Assembly: GCA_964244295.1 (NCBI GenBank) | Contig: CAXTIG010000044.1 | Span: forward strand, 1 to 58,534 | Direction: 5' to 3' | From: JAJAZB01 sp964244295 | Lineage (GTDB): Bacteria; Bacteroidota; Bacteroidia; Cytophagales; Spirosomataceae | DNA: 58,534 nucleotides | Shown here: in pieces, positions 15,522-24,864 of the stretch | Layout: every line of letters starts with the position of its first letter | Position numbering within the stretch: position 1 is the first letter of the stretch | Position numbers and translations under genes: made by a program | Notes under the pieces: generated by a model | Told to the model about the DNA's origin: nothing | Databases searched by the model: none | The model's input: the letters and a program-made list of their open reading frames with translations, nothing else

Positions 15522-16769
15522 ATGCCGCTTCGTTTCCTTCGCTTCTTTTTCCTGACCCTGGCGCTGGTTCAGCCCGCTTTCGCGCAGAAAAAGACCACCG
15601 GCAAAACTGCTTCACCGCTGCCCTACTTTCCACCCGCCCAGACCTGGGAACGGAAGTCGCCGGCGGCGCTCGGACTCGATGCGGGCAAGTTGCAGGCGGC
15701 CATCCAGTTTGCGAAGGCCAACGAGGCGAAGACGCCGCGTAACCTGGAGCTTTCGCACTACCAATCCTTCGGCAAAGAACCTTACGGCTACGGGGTGGGG
15801 CCGTTCGCCGAACGCGGCGAACCCACGGGCCTGATCGTGTACCGGGGCTACCTCGTGGCGGAATGGGGCGAACCCCTCCGAACCGACATGACCCACAGCG
15901 TCACGAAAAGTTTTCTGTCCACCCTGGTCGGGCTGGCGGTGGAGCAGGGCCTGATTCGGAGCGTTCACGACACGGTGGCGCCCTACGTGCCGCCCATCGA
16001 AATATACGGGCAGCCGACGCTGCGCACGGCGGAAGAATTGGGACAACCCCAACTGCTCCAGCCCTTCGCCAGCGCCCACAACCGCACCATCACCTGGGAT
16101 CACCTGCTCCGCCAGACGAGCGACTGGGAGGGTACCCTCTGGGGCAAGCCCGACTGGGCCGACCGCCCCAGCGCCCAAGCCGCCGAGTGGCTCGACCGCC
16201 CGCGCCACCGCCCCGGCAGCGTGTACGAGTACAATGACGTGCGCGTCAATGCCCTGGCGCTGGCGGCCACCAGCGTGTGGCGTCAGCCGCTCCCGCAGGT
16301 GCTGAAAACCCACCTCATGGACCCCATCGGTGCCTCGAATACCTGGCGCTGGGCGGGTTACCGCAATTCCTGGATCGTGCTCGACGGGCAAGCGGTGCAG
16401 TCGGTCAGCGGGGGCGGGCACTGGGGCGGTGGGATGTTCATCAGTGCCTTCGACCTGGCCCGGTTTGGGTTGCTCAGCCTGCACCGGGGGCGTTGGAACG
16501 GCAAGCAGTTGATTCCCGAAAGCTGGGTCGCGCAGGCCCTTACCCCCACCCCGGCCCAACCCACCTACGGGTTTATGAACTGGTTTCTCAACACCGACCA
16601 CCAGTACCTGCCCAGCGCCCCGCTCAGGGCCTTCGTCCACGTAGGCAACGGCACCAACGCCGTGTACGTCGATCCCGACCACGAGTTGGTGATGGTGGTT
16701 CGCTGGATCGACAACAAAGCCCTTGATGGGATGGTTAAAACGGTGCTGGAGGCGTTTCCAAAACCGTGA
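15522..16769 (+). CDS. secreted serine hydrolase, class C beta-lactamase/PBP-like
   Basis: 415 residues. Signal peptide MPLRFLRFFFLTLALVQPAF ending AFAQ. The beta-lactamase family fold shows the SxxK motif S126-V-T-K129 (MTHSVTKSFLST), the Tyr motif in YEYNDVRVN (normally Y-x-N) and a late HxGNG motif (VHVGNGTNAVYVDP). Such proteins act as esterases, DD-peptidases or peptidases in the periplasm. A true beta-lactamase is not implied. The gene stands alone, flanked by two oppositely oriented copies of the same repeat element. ATG at 15522 is supported by the signal peptide. Confidence 0.88.
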   Translation: MPLRFLRFFFLTLALVQPAFAQKKTTGKTASPLPYFPPAQTWERKSPAALGLDAGKLQAAIQFAKANEAKTPRNLELSHYQSFGKEPYGYGVGPFAERGEPTGLIVYRGYLVAEWGEPLRTDMTHSVTKSFLSTLVGLAVEQGLIRSVHDTVAPYVPPIEIYGQPTLRTAEELGQPQLLQPFASAHNRTITWDHLLRQTSDWEGTLWGKPDWADRPSAQAAEWLDRPRHRPGSVYEYNDVRVNALALAATSVWRQPLPQVLKTHLMDPIGASNTWRWAGYRNSWIVLDGQAVQSVSGGGHWGGGMFISAFDLARFGLLSLHRGRWNGKQLIPESWVAQALTPTPAQPTYGFMNWFLNTDHQYLPSAPLRAFVHVGNGTNAVYVDPDHELVMVVRWIDNKALDGMVKTVLEAFPKP

Positions 16770-16791
16770 CGCTGGGGTTAGAAAAGCGGCG

Positions 16792-16888
16792 GTCAAGCTG
16801 AGTGGAGCGGTCCGTCGCACGGTCGAAGCGCGTGCGGTGGGCCAGCGCTGACCAGCCGCACGCCCTTCGACTTCGCTCAGGGTGACAC
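16792..16888. repeat. intergenic inverted repeat element, copy B
   Basis: An imperfect palindrome whose centre CGTGCGGTGGGCCAGCGCTG matches the reverse complement of the loop of copy A (15301-15330). Ends read GGTCAAGCTGAG and CTCAGGGTGACA. Same element as copy A, inverted, on the other side of the serine hydrolase gene. Confidence 0.75.
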
Positions 16889-16963
16889 CCACTTTTCTAC
16901 CTCATCACCCTTCGTTTTTCCACACAATTTTTGGTTTCTTTGATGCTTTACCTCACAACCTCC

Positions 16964-17560
16964 ATGAAAACCCGATTCCTGCTCCTCGCCTGCCTGTTGC
17001 TCGCCCTCCCCACCTGGGCGCAACGCGCCAAGTCGCTGTTCAACGGCAAAGACCTCAAAGGCTGGACCATCCACGGCACCGAAAAATGGTACGTTGAAAA
17101 CGGCGAGTTGGTCTGCGAAAGCGGCCCCGACAAGCAATACGGCTACCTTTCGACCGACAAGAATTACAAAAACTTCGAGCTAACGCTCCAATTCAAGCAG
17201 GAAGCCAACGGCAACAGCGGCGTGTTCATCCGCTCGGGCATCGAAGGCGTGAAAATCAGCGGCTGGCAGGTGGAAGTGGCCCCGCTGAACGGCCACACCG
17301 GCGGCATTTACGAATCTTACGGGCGCGGCTGGATCATCCAACCCAACCCCGCCCACGAAGCCGCCCTGAAAGTGGGCGAGTGGAACACCCTGAAAATCCG
17401 CGCCGACGGCGACGTGGTCACGACCTGGCTCAACGACAAAATGATGGTGGAATTGAAAGACGAAAAAATCGGGAAGGGCGAAGGATTTATCGCCCTGCAA
17501 ATTCACGACGGCGGGGGGATTAAGGTGCGGTGGAAGGAGTTCAGGATTAGGGAGTTGTAG
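16964..17560 (+). CDS. secreted DUF1080 protein (3-keto-disaccharide hydrolase family)
   Basis: 198 residues. Signal peptide MKTRFLLLACLLLALPTWAQ, then a single DUF1080 jelly roll with the usual opening (SLFNGKDLKGWTIHGTEKWY), NFELTLQFKQEANGNSGVFI, a substrate-loop segment GGIYESYGRGWIIQP and terminal GGGIKVRWKEFRIREL. DUF1080 proteins are beta-jelly-roll glycosidases; some cleave 3-keto-disaccharides. ATG at 16964 gives a clean signal peptide. A degenerate second copy of its last ~94 bases lies at 956-1049. Confidence 0.88.
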   Translation: MKTRFLLLACLLLALPTWAQRAKSLFNGKDLKGWTIHGTEKWYVENGELVCESGPDKQYGYLSTDKNYKNFELTLQFKQEANGNSGVFIRSGIEGVKISGWQVEVAPLNGHTGGIYESYGRGWIIQPNPAHEAALKVGEWNTLKIRADGDVVTTWLNDKMMVELKDEKIGKGEGFIALQIHDGGGIKVRWKEFRIREL

Positions 17561-17658
17561 CGTGTAATTACTGGCGACCGATGTACAACCACCTCGTCTG
17601 TAGTCAAAAAGCCACTGCTGCTACGCCGCCTACTCTCCCCGCGTACAAGGCTGTATCC

Positions 17659-17946
17659 TCACTGGCGACTTGGTTTGAAAGTGATGTGCTTGTGCTGAAC
17701 GGTCATCTCCACCAGATTGGCACTGACTTTCACCTTTTTTTTGCAGGATAAAGTCGTTCAGTCAACCCGAATTGGGGTACGATTTCTTCACCCCCTCGTT
17801 GGTGGTGCCGCAGTCCGAGGCAAGCAGGTTTTGTCCCGGGTAAATGTAAAAATATACGTGCGATCCACGGTGATCCGAATGGCCAGCGGGAGGGGGCCAT
17901 CCGGTCATGCTTTCCGGCCCAGGGTGACCTTTAGGGAGGATGCCAT
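17659..17946 (-). pseudogene. degraded N-terminus of a Bacteroidota-type tyrosine integrase
   Basis: Reading the minus strand with frame changes gives MASSLKVTLGRKA(stop)PDG, PLPLAIRITVDRTYIF, then PGQNLLASDCGTTNEG, VKKSYPNSG, LNDFILQKK and KVSANLVEMTVQHKHITFK. The order and spacing fit the Arm-type DNA-binding domain of these integrases (IYLRIT.DR, an acidic/Trp segment, KKS.PNS..LN.FL). Stops and at least two shifts show it is dead, and no catalytic domain is visible. The identification rests on pattern memory, not a search. The rest of the 17561-18166 gap holds nothing I recognise. Confidence 0.5.
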
Positions 17947-18166
17947 AACTTTGCGGGTGAATTGCGGAATGGATTTGACTGAAAAAGGGTTGGAAAATAC
18001 CTCCGAGCATCCGTCAATTAAACCAACTAGTAAGCACTCAGTTACAAAAAAATCCGGGTTTACTTAATTTTTTGATTCGCTAATTTTCGTAAACTTCTGA
18101 TTGTGAGCATCTATCAAGCTAGTTAACTTCCTAAAATCGCAGGGCTTTGAACCCTGGCCTGATTCC

Positions 18167-19282
18167 ATGAGCAAACACGGACGCATTCTCGTCGCCATGA
18201 GCGGCGGCATCGACTCTTCGCTGGCGGCGGTTCTGCTGCACGAACAAGGTTACGAAGTCGTGGGCATGACGATGAAAACCTGGGACTACGCCAGCAGCGG
18301 CGGCTCCAAAAAAGAAACCGGCTGTTGCAGCCTCGACTCCATCAACGACGCCCGCCACGTGGCCGTCCAACTCGGTTTCCCCCACTTCATCCTCGACATC
18401 CGCGAAGAATTCGGCGACGCCGTTATCGACTACTTCACCGGCGAATACCTCGAAGGCCGCACGCCCAACCCCTGCGTGATGTGCAACACGCACATCAAGT
18501 GGGACGCCCTGCTGCGCCGCGCCGACAAACTCGACTGCGAACACATCGCCACCGGCCACTACGCCAACATTCGGGAAGAGGGCGGCCGGCACATCATTTC
18601 CAAAGGCGTGGACGCCTGGAAAGACCAGAGCTACGTGCTCTGGGGCGTGTCGCAGGAAAGCCTGGCCCGCACCAAATTGCCGCTGGGCCACCTCACCAAA
18701 GCCGAAATCCGGGCCGACGCCACCCAACGCGGGTTTATGGATTTGGTGAACAAATCGGAGAGTTACGAAATTTGCTTCGTGCCCGACAACGACTACCGGG
18801 GCTTCCTGAAACGCCGCATCCCCACGCTCGAAGCCGAAGTGGCGGGCGGAAATTTTGTGGACGAAACGGGTCGGGTGCTGGGAAAACACGAAGGCTACCC
18901 GTTTTACACCATCGGCCAGCGCAAGGGCCTCGGCCTCGCCTTCGGCTACCCGGCCTTCGTGACCGAAATCCGCAAGGACACCAACGAAGTCGTCCTGGGC
19001 CGCGACCGCGACCTCGAACGCGACGGCATGGTGGTGAGCCGCCTCAACCTGAGCAAGTACGAACGCCTGAGCGCCCCGCTGGAAACCAGCACGAAAGTGC
19101 GCTACAAACACGACGGCACCCCCGCCACCGTGGAGCAAGTGGCCGACGACCGCGTCGAAGTGCGCTTCCACGAACCCGTCTCCGGCATCGCCCCCGGCCA
19201 GGCCGCCGTCTTTTACGAAGGCGACGACGTGGTGGGGGGCGGGTGGATTATGAAAAGTTTTCGACAGGAGAAACAAAAATAA
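18167..19282 (+). CDS. mnmA: tRNA-specific 2-thiouridylase
   Basis: 371 residues, normal length. MnmA adds sulfur to U34 of Lys, Glu and Gln tRNAs using ATP and a sulfur relay. The PP-loop is at residues ~9-18 (VAMSGGIDSSLAAVLL). The first catalytic Cys is in GRTPNPCVMCNTHIKW and the second in ESYEICFVPDNDYRGF. FYTIGQRKGLGLAFGYPAFV and the C-terminal beta-barrel follow. ATG at 18167 is chosen because MSKHGRILVAMSGG aligns to the family start. It follows the integrase relic and precedes a repeat element. Confidence 0.95.
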   Translation: MSKHGRILVAMSGGIDSSLAAVLLHEQGYEVVGMTMKTWDYASSGGSKKETGCCSLDSINDARHVAVQLGFPHFILDIREEFGDAVIDYFTGEYLEGRTPNPCVMCNTHIKWDALLRRADKLDCEHIATGHYANIREEGGRHIISKGVDAWKDQSYVLWGVSQESLARTKLPLGHLTKAEIRADATQRGFMDLVNKSESYEICFVPDNDYRGFLKRRIPTLEAEVAGGNFVDETGRVLGKHEGYPFYTIGQRKGLGLAFGYPAFVTEIRKDTNEVVLGRDRDLERDGMVVSRLNLSKYERLSAPLETSTKVRYKHDGTPATVEQVADDRVEVRFHEPVSGIAPGQAAVFYEGDDVVGGGWIMKSFRQEKQK

Positions 19283-19299
19283 CGACTTTCTCCCTAACG

Positions 19300-19471
19300 C
19301 GTCATTGCGAGGAAGGAGCGAAGCGACTGACGAAGCAATCCCCTACCGGAGACCGAGAGAGCTTTTGAGCAAGTTCGGTCTTAGCTCTCTCGGTCTCCGG
19401 TAGGGGATTGCCACGCTCCGGCGTAAAAACCTCGCTGCGCTTCGTTTTTTACGCCTCCGCTCGCAATGACG
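19300..19471. repeat. intergenic palindromic element after mnmA
   Basis: Outer ends CGTCATTGCGAGGAAGGAGC and CTCGCAATGACG are complementary, and an inner arm AGCTCTCTCGGTCTCCGGTA pairs with TACCGGAGACCGAGAGAGCT. The right half carries an extra insertion (GCGTAAAAACCTCGCTGCGC). The TCATTGCGAGG...CGCAATGA type is another intergenic family. Confidence 0.8.
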
Positions 19472-19492
19472 GGTTAGGCAAAACTCCTTACC

Positions 19493-19765
19493 ATGCCCAC
19501 CTCCAAATTCATCGAAAAAGCCACCGCCGCCATCGGCGATAAAAACCGCCTGGCGATTCTGAACGAACTTTCGCAGAAGGGCGAAATTTGTTGCCAGGAT
19601 GCCCAGGCGCTGACGGGCCTCTCGCAGGCTTGCGCCTCGCACCACCTCAAGCAACTCACCGAAAGCGAGTTGGTCAGCGTACGGAAAGAAGGCAAGCACC
19701 ACTTCTTCTCCCTGAACAAAGAAAAATTCGCCCAACTTTCTCAATTTTTTAACGGGCTGGCCTGA
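19493..19765 (+). CDS. ArsR-family transcriptional regulator
   Basis: 90 residues. Winged helix-turn-helix with the ArsR pattern: GDKNRLAILNELSQKGEICC then QDAQALTGLSQACASHHLKQ then LTESELVSVRKEGKHHFFSL. Cys pairs in EICC and the Cys in QACASHH could bind metal or sense thiol reagents; the classic ELCVCDL motif is only partly kept. It lies 114 bases ahead of the Old Yellow Enzyme gene in the same direction, so it probably represses that operon in response to electrophiles; that link is inference from position. Confidence 0.88.
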   Translation: MPTSKFIEKATAAIGDKNRLAILNELSQKGEICCQDAQALTGLSQACASHHLKQLTESELVSVRKEGKHHFFSLNKEKFAQLSQFFNGLA

Positions 19766-19879
19766 ACCTTTCGGCAATACCCGCGTTAACCCATTGATAT
19801 TTTTCGATGCGTAGCGCCTCTTTTTTTGCGAAAACGAATCGAAAAAATTCGATATAAAAACCTAAACTTTACTCTTTCC

Positions 19880-20974
19880 ATGAGCGACCTGAAGCTATTC
19901 CAACCCGCCCGCCTGGGCCACATCGATCTCGCCAATCACCTCGTGATGGCCCCCATGACCCGCAACCGCGCCACCCCCGGCCACGATGTGACCGACCTCA
20001 TGCCCACCTACTACGCCCAGCGCGCCACGGCGGGCCTCATCCTGACCGAAGGCATTGGCCCCTCGAAAAACGGCACCGGCTACGCCCGGATTCCGGGCTT
20101 GTACACCCCGGCGCAGGTACAAGGCTGGCAAAAAGTAACCGAAGCCGTCCACGCCGAAGGCGGGAAAATCTTCGCCCAACTGATGAACACGGGCCGCGTG
20201 GCGCACGCGGTTCACATGGACGAAGGCGCGGAAGTGCTGGCCCCCTCGGCGCTCGCGGCGAGCGGGCAGATTTACACCGACACGCTCGGCATGCAGGACC
20301 ACCCCACGCCCCGCGAATTCACGACGGAGGAAGTGAAAGCCACGATTCAGGAATTCGTGCAGGCGGCGAAGAATGCCATCGAGGCCGGTTTCGACGGCGT
20401 GGAACTGCACGGGGCCAACGGCTACCTCATCGAGCAATTCCTCCGCCCGACTTCCAACCAACGGACGGACGAGTACGGCGGCAGCGTGGAGAACCGCGCC
20501 CGCTTTGCCCTGGAAACCGCCGAAGCGGTGGCCGCCGCGATTGGCGCGGAAAAAACGGGTATCCGGCTTTCGCCCTACGGCGTCTTCAACGACATGCCCT
20601 ACGACCCGACCTACGACGAAGCCTACGCCTACCTGGCCGAACACCTCAACGGCAAGGTGGCGTACATCCACCTCGTGGACCACACTTCGATGGGGGCGCC
20701 CGCCGTGGACCCGAAAATTACGGAGGTGATCCGTGAGGGCTTCAATGGCACGCTGATTCTAAGCGGCGGCTACGACAAGGCCCGCGCCGAAGCAGCCCTG
20801 CAAAGCGGCAAGGCCGACCTGATTGCCATCGGCCGCCCCTTCCTCGCCAACCCCGACCTGGTGGAGCGCCTGAAAACCGACGCCCCCCTCAACGACCCCG
20901 ACTTCGCGACGTTCTACACGCCGGGGGAGAAGGGGTACACGGATTACCCGGTGCTGGCGGAGGTGGAGGCGTAA
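19880..20974 (+). CDS. Old Yellow Enzyme-type ene-reductase (NemA-like)
   Basis: 364 residues of an FMN-binding TIM barrel that reduces activated alkenes or nitro compounds with NAD(P)H. Motifs: VMAPMTRNRATPGHDVTDL, GGKIFAQLMNTGRVAH, FDGVELHGANGYLIEQFLRP with the His/Asn pair binding the substrate oxygen and Tyr as proton donor, then NQRTDEYGGS and the phosphate loop IAIGRPFLANPDL. In most relatives the QL..GR stretch carries a His before its second residue (QLWHxGR); here it is QLMNTGR. ATG at 19880 begins the domain. Partner of the ArsR-type regulator upstream. Confidence 0.93.
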   Translation: MSDLKLFQPARLGHIDLANHLVMAPMTRNRATPGHDVTDLMPTYYAQRATAGLILTEGIGPSKNGTGYARIPGLYTPAQVQGWQKVTEAVHAEGGKIFAQLMNTGRVAHAVHMDEGAEVLAPSALAASGQIYTDTLGMQDHPTPREFTTEEVKATIQEFVQAAKNAIEAGFDGVELHGANGYLIEQFLRPTSNQRTDEYGGSVENRARFALETAEAVAAAIGAEKTGIRLSPYGVFNDMPYDPTYDEAYAYLAEHLNGKVAYIHLVDHTSMGAPAVDPKITEVIREGFNGTLILSGGYDKARAEAALQSGKADLIAIGRPFLANPDLVERLKTDAPLNDPDFATFYTPGEKGYTDYPVLAEVEA

Positions 20975-20998
20975 TTTTTAGTCTTTGGAATAATTTTG

Positions 20999-21027
20999 CA
21001 GCCCTGCGGTTTGGAACCGTGGGGCTG
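20999..21027 (+). terminator. intrinsic terminator after the ene-reductase
   Basis: CAGCCCTGCGGTT pairs with AACCGTGGGGCTG (two mismatches) around a TGG loop, followed by a T-rich tail, 25 bases after the stop at 20974. Confidence 0.6.
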
Positions 21028-21068
21028 TTTGGTTAGGTTTGTATAAGTCATACCCAACCCCTCAGACC

Positions 21069-22144
21069 ATGATTTTGCTTATCATTTTTGCAGGATTTAT
21101 TGGCCTATTATTCTTGAAAATAAAGTATGATGATTACACTCAGAATCAGAGGGAAGAAGTTGTAAAGAAAATTTCATTCAATAACTCCAAAAAGGCCGAG
21201 TTTTTCAGAGAACTTGGAGTTTCTGATTTTCGCTCTGGAGATATTATTATTGAAAGAGAGAAAAATAATTTCGATCGATGGGGGAATTACAAATGGAAAA
21301 AAATTCGTGTTGTAAAATATACCTATGAAAAAGAAATTAGGGGAATAATTGTTGATGTTCATAAGAATGCTTCACAATTTGAAAATAGCTCATTGAACAC
21401 AGAGATAATTATAGATTTGATGCAACTTTCCAATAATCACACTTATATTTCTGAAAATAAACATAATAAAGATTTATTCAAAAGCAAATTATTAGAACAA
21501 GAACCTATTTTGGAACAAAAAATAAAAACTATTGAGGTCAAGAAACACGCATACGCCAAAAAGATTATGCTTTGGAAAGCCTACTATAATTCATTTCCTG
21601 TAGAAATGGTAGGTGGGATGAGTGGGAACGATTTTGAAAAATTTGTTTTTAATCTTCTAAATGAAATAGGCTACAAATGTAAAATGACGAAGACATCTGG
21701 GGATCAAGGAGTTGATATCGTTATTGAAGATGAATCTGGAAATAAAATAGCAGTTCAGACGAAGTGCTATTCCAGTAAGGTGGGAAATTTTGCTATTCAA
21801 GTCAAGAAGTCTCAGCAGGAAAAAAGTACTACAAATGCTCTGAAGCTTGGGTAATTACTAATTCATTTTTCACAGATTCTGCAATGGAATTGGCTAAAGT
21901 AAACAGAGTTAAGCTAATTGATTTTGTCGAACTGTCAAGACTCTGTTCCCAATATTTGATTTTTGAAACGAAGATTCCGCCATTTGATGAAAACGAATTT
22001 CAAAGAATTAGAATACACGCTGAACGGCTTATTGATAAGAAATTAGAATGGAAATGGAAACAAGTTTCTATACCTTTTGACAGAGAATATTATGATTTAC
22101 AATCAGAGTTGCATATATTAAAAAATCAAGGTAAATATATTTAA
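21069..22144 (+). pseudogene. Mrr-like restriction endonuclease with one frameshift
   Basis: N-terminal helix (MILLIIFAGFIGLLFLKIKY), a ~140-residue linker rich in Lys/Asn, then the Mrr-catalytic domain: GGMSGNDFEKFVFNLLNEIG, KTSGDQGVDIVIEDES and KIAVQTKCYSSKVGN, with the D-(x)n-QTK nuclease core intact. The frame then shifts at the tandem TCAAG TCAAG (21797-21806). Deleting one copy restores AIQEVSAGKKYYKC, then SEAWVITNSFFTDSA to the stop at 22144, giving ~356 residues. The AT-rich composition suggests transfer. As sequenced it ends early after the nuclease core. Mrr-type enzymes cut modified DNA. Confidence 0.8.
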
Positions 22145-22281
22145 ATTCAGACCAAAACCCCATTTTTCTTAATTTAAAATTATAAAAAACGGCATAAAAA
22201 TTGTCAACTATTTGCGAATCCAGACGGTAAATACCAGTAGTTTTCAATTGCACTTCCGTCGGTTTCGCGTACCCTCACCGC

Positions 22282-23169
22282 ATGAATCCCCTCTTCCCCG
22301 ACGGCCAGCGGTTCATTCCCCTCATCTCCGATTACGGCTTCAAGGCCACCTTCGGCAACGAAGCCAACAGCCTGTTTTTGCGCCGGGCCTTGCAGGCGCT
22401 GATTCAAACCGAAACGCCCATTGAACAGGTTACTTTCCTACCCAACGAACTCAGCCGCCTCACCCGTGACAGTCGAGGCGGCATCTACGATTTGGCTTGC
22501 ACGGACGCGGCAGGCAACTTTTTCATCGTCGAAATGCAGTTGAGCCAGTACCCGGAGTTTATCCAACGGATGAAATTTTACTCGCTGTATCGCTTCAACA
22601 CGCTGGTCAAAAAAGGCGATTACACATTTGAAGGGCTGCCGCGAATTTACTGCATCGGCATTCTGGCGGCCAACATCTTCCCGGCCATCGCTGCCTACCA
22701 CAACATGGCCGTTCTCCGCAACCAGCACGGCGAACTGATTGACGAACAGACGACGTTCGTAACCGTAGAATTGGCTAAATTTACCAAGTCGCTGAGCGAA
22801 GTCATTTCTGACTTGGACAAACTCTTGTACACCATGAAAACCCTCCACACCGTCACGGACCCCAGCCAGTACCCAAAATTCTGGAACGAAGACTGGTTGA
22901 AACTGGCTATCAGCGAGTTGGATAAACGCGCCATGTCGCCCGAAGAGTTGCTGGATTACGAAATGACGCTTTCGGCGAATGCGCTGGCGGTGAAGAATGA
23001 GAAGAGAAAGATGGAAGAAGCGGAGGAACGGGGCAAACTTCTGGCTAAGGAAGAGGCAGTTAAAAAGGCACTGTTCCGGCGAAAACTCTCCGTCGAGGAA
23101 ATCGCTGAAGACAACGAAGTAGCGGTTGACTTCGTCCTTGCCATTCAAAAGCACCTCGACGAAAAGTAG
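22282..23169 (+). CDS. Rpn-family PD-(D/E)XK nuclease (transposase-like)
   Basis: 295 residues. Starts MNPLFPDGQRFIPLISDYGF, the family start. The PD-(D/E)XK core is visible as YDLACTD then FFIVEMQLSQY (D...E-x-Q). It continues FIQRMKFYSLYRF, and the C-terminus has a charged helix (KNEKRKMEEAEERGKLLAKE) followed by a helix-turn-helix-like LSVEEIAEDNEVAVDFVLAI. Rpn proteins make DNA breaks that promote RecA-independent recombination. Such genes are common, often multi-copy, in Cytophagales. A TAGTTTTC -7-like box lies about 50 bases upstream. Confidence 0.88.
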   Translation: MNPLFPDGQRFIPLISDYGFKATFGNEANSLFLRRALQALIQTETPIEQVTFLPNELSRLTRDSRGGIYDLACTDAAGNFFIVEMQLSQYPEFIQRMKFYSLYRFNTLVKKGDYTFEGLPRIYCIGILAANIFPAIAAYHNMAVLRNQHGELIDEQTTFVTVELAKFTKSLSEVISDLDKLLYTMKTLHTVTDPSQYPKFWNEDWLKLAISELDKRAMSPEELLDYEMTLSANALAVKNEKRKMEEAEERGKLLAKEEAVKKALFRRKLSVEEIAEDNEVAVDFVLAIQKHLDEK

Positions 23170-23331
23170 CGCATCCGTGACTGCCGATGTGGTTTGTCGT
23201 AGTCCCACGTCGAGCAAAACCCCCACCTCATCGCGAAATCCCCGCCCCTCGCACCCGCGAAGGGCCCTTCCGCCTATCTTGCGGAACATAACGCGCCCGG
23301 CCTGCCGGTGCGCCTCCACATCAAAATCTTC

Positions 23332-24864
23332 ATGAAAAAACAACTCCTGCTGCTCAGTTCGCTGGGCTTGCTATCCCTTGCCGCGCTGGGGCAAGGCGAC
23401 AAACCGGACGCGGCGATGGTCCAGAAAATCCGCGACGAGGGCCTGAACCGCTCGAAGGTCATGGAAACGGCTTTTTACCTCACCGACGTCAACGGCCCGC
23501 GCCTGCAAGGGCCGGGGTTTATGAAAGCCGCCAACTGGTCCAAAAACAAACTGACCGAGTGGGGCTTGCAAAAAGCCACCCTCGAACCCTGGGGCGAGTG
23601 GGGCAAGGGCTGGGAGGTGGAGCGCAGCTACATCGCCATCACGGCCCCGTACTACAAGCCGCTGATTGCGGTGCCCAAAGCCTGGAGCGGCGGCACCGAC
23701 GGACTGAAAGCGGGCGAGATTTTCTACATCGCCGAAACCGACACGAACACGGTGGAATCGTACCGCGACAAGTTGCGCGGCAAAATCATCCTCATCGACC
23801 AACCGGCCAACCTCAAGCCCTCGTTCGAGGCGGACGCCGACCGGTTTAGTGACGAAGCGTTGGCAAAAATGGCCGAAAAAAATACGCAGCCGCGCGATTC
23901 GAGTTTCCGGCGGACGATTCAGGCCAATCGGCTGGCGTTCGTGTTTAACCAAAAAATGCGCAAACTCGCCAAGCAGGCCGGGGCGTTGGCGGTGCTCACC
24001 ATGAGCCGGGGCAAGGACGGCACGCTCTTCGTGGGCGGTGATTTTGCGAATGCCTCGGCCTCCTCCACCCAGGATTTCCTGACCGACATCGTGATTGCAC
24101 CCGAAGATTACCTCACGCTCTGCCGCCTGATGAAGGCCAACGTGCCGGTGAAAATGGAGGTGGACGTGAAAACAAAATTCCACGTCGCCGACACGAAGGG
24201 CTACAACGTCGTCGCGGAAATTCCGGGTACCGACCCGGCTTTGAAAGCGGAAGTGGTGATGCTGGGTGCCCACCTCGATTCTTGGCACGCGGCCACCGGC
24301 GCGACCGACAACGCGGCGGGCTGCGCCGTGATGATGGAAGCCGTGCGGATTTTGAAAACGCTGGGCGTGAAACCCCGCCGTACCGTGCGGATTGTGCTCT
24401 GGAGCGGGGAGGAGCAGGGGTTGTTTGGTTCCCGGTTTTACGTCAACAACCACTTCGTGGACCCGGCTACCAAGAAACCCAACGCGGAAAGCGAGAACCT
24501 CTCGGCCTATTTCAACGTGGACAACGGCACGGGGAAAATTCGCGGAATTTACTCGCAGGACAACGACGAGGTCGGCCCGATTTTCACGGCCTGGCTCGAA
24601 CCCTTCAAAGACCTCGGCGCCACGACCTTCGCCCGGCGGAGCAGCGGCGGCACCGACCACGTGTCGTTTTCGCGGGTGGGCCTGCCGGGTTTCGGCTTCA
24701 TCCAGGACCGCATCGAGTACGACACCCGCACTCACCACACCAACATGGACACCTACGACCACCTCCAGCCCGACGACCTGAAACAGGCCGCTACCATCGT
24801 GGCCTCGTTCGTGTACAACGCCGCCATGCGCGACCAGAAACTGCCGAGGAAGAAGCAGTTGTAG
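23332..24864 (+). CDS. secreted M28-family aminopeptidase with PA domain
   Basis: 510 residues. Signal peptide MKKQLLLLSSLGLLSLAALG. Zn-peptidase domain with the metal ligands in LGAHLDSWHAATGATDNAAG, LWSGEEQGLFGSRFY, YFNVDNGTGKIRGIYSQ and a late THHTNMDTYD His. The protease-associated insert sits at ~125-280 (YRDKLRGKIILIDQPANLK). Family members remove N-terminal residues from peptides in the periplasm or outside. ATG at 23332 fits the signal peptide. Confidence 0.92.
   Translation: MKKQLLLLSSLGLLSLAALGQGDKPDAAMVQKIRDEGLNRSKVMETAFYLTDVNGPRLQGPGFMKAANWSKNKLTEWGLQKATLEPWGEWGKGWEVERSYIAITAPYYKPLIAVPKAWSGGTDGLKAGEIFYIAETDTNTVESYRDKLRGKIILIDQPANLKPSFEADADRFSDEALAKMAEKNTQPRDSSFRRTIQANRLAFVFNQKMRKLAKQAGALAVLTMSRGKDGTLFVGGDFANASASSTQDFLTDIVIAPEDYLTLCRLMKANVPVKMEVDVKTKFHVADTKGYNVVAEIPGTDPALKAEVVMLGAHLDSWHAATGATDNAAGCAVMMEAVRILKTLGVKPRRTVRIVLWSGEEQGLFGSRFYVNNHFVDPATKKPNAESENLSAYFNVDNGTGKIRGIYSQDNDEVGPIFTAWLEPFKDLGATTFARRSSGGTDHVSFSRVGLPGFGFIQDRIEYDTRTHHTNMDTYDHLQPDDLKQAATIVASFVYNAAMRDQKLPRKKQL

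Noticed and set aside
15522..16769. Annotation as an antibiotic-resistance beta-lactamase
   Set aside because: The fold has SxxK and HxGNG, but these motifs are shared by many esterases and peptidases, and the YxN motif is YND. Resistance is not supported.
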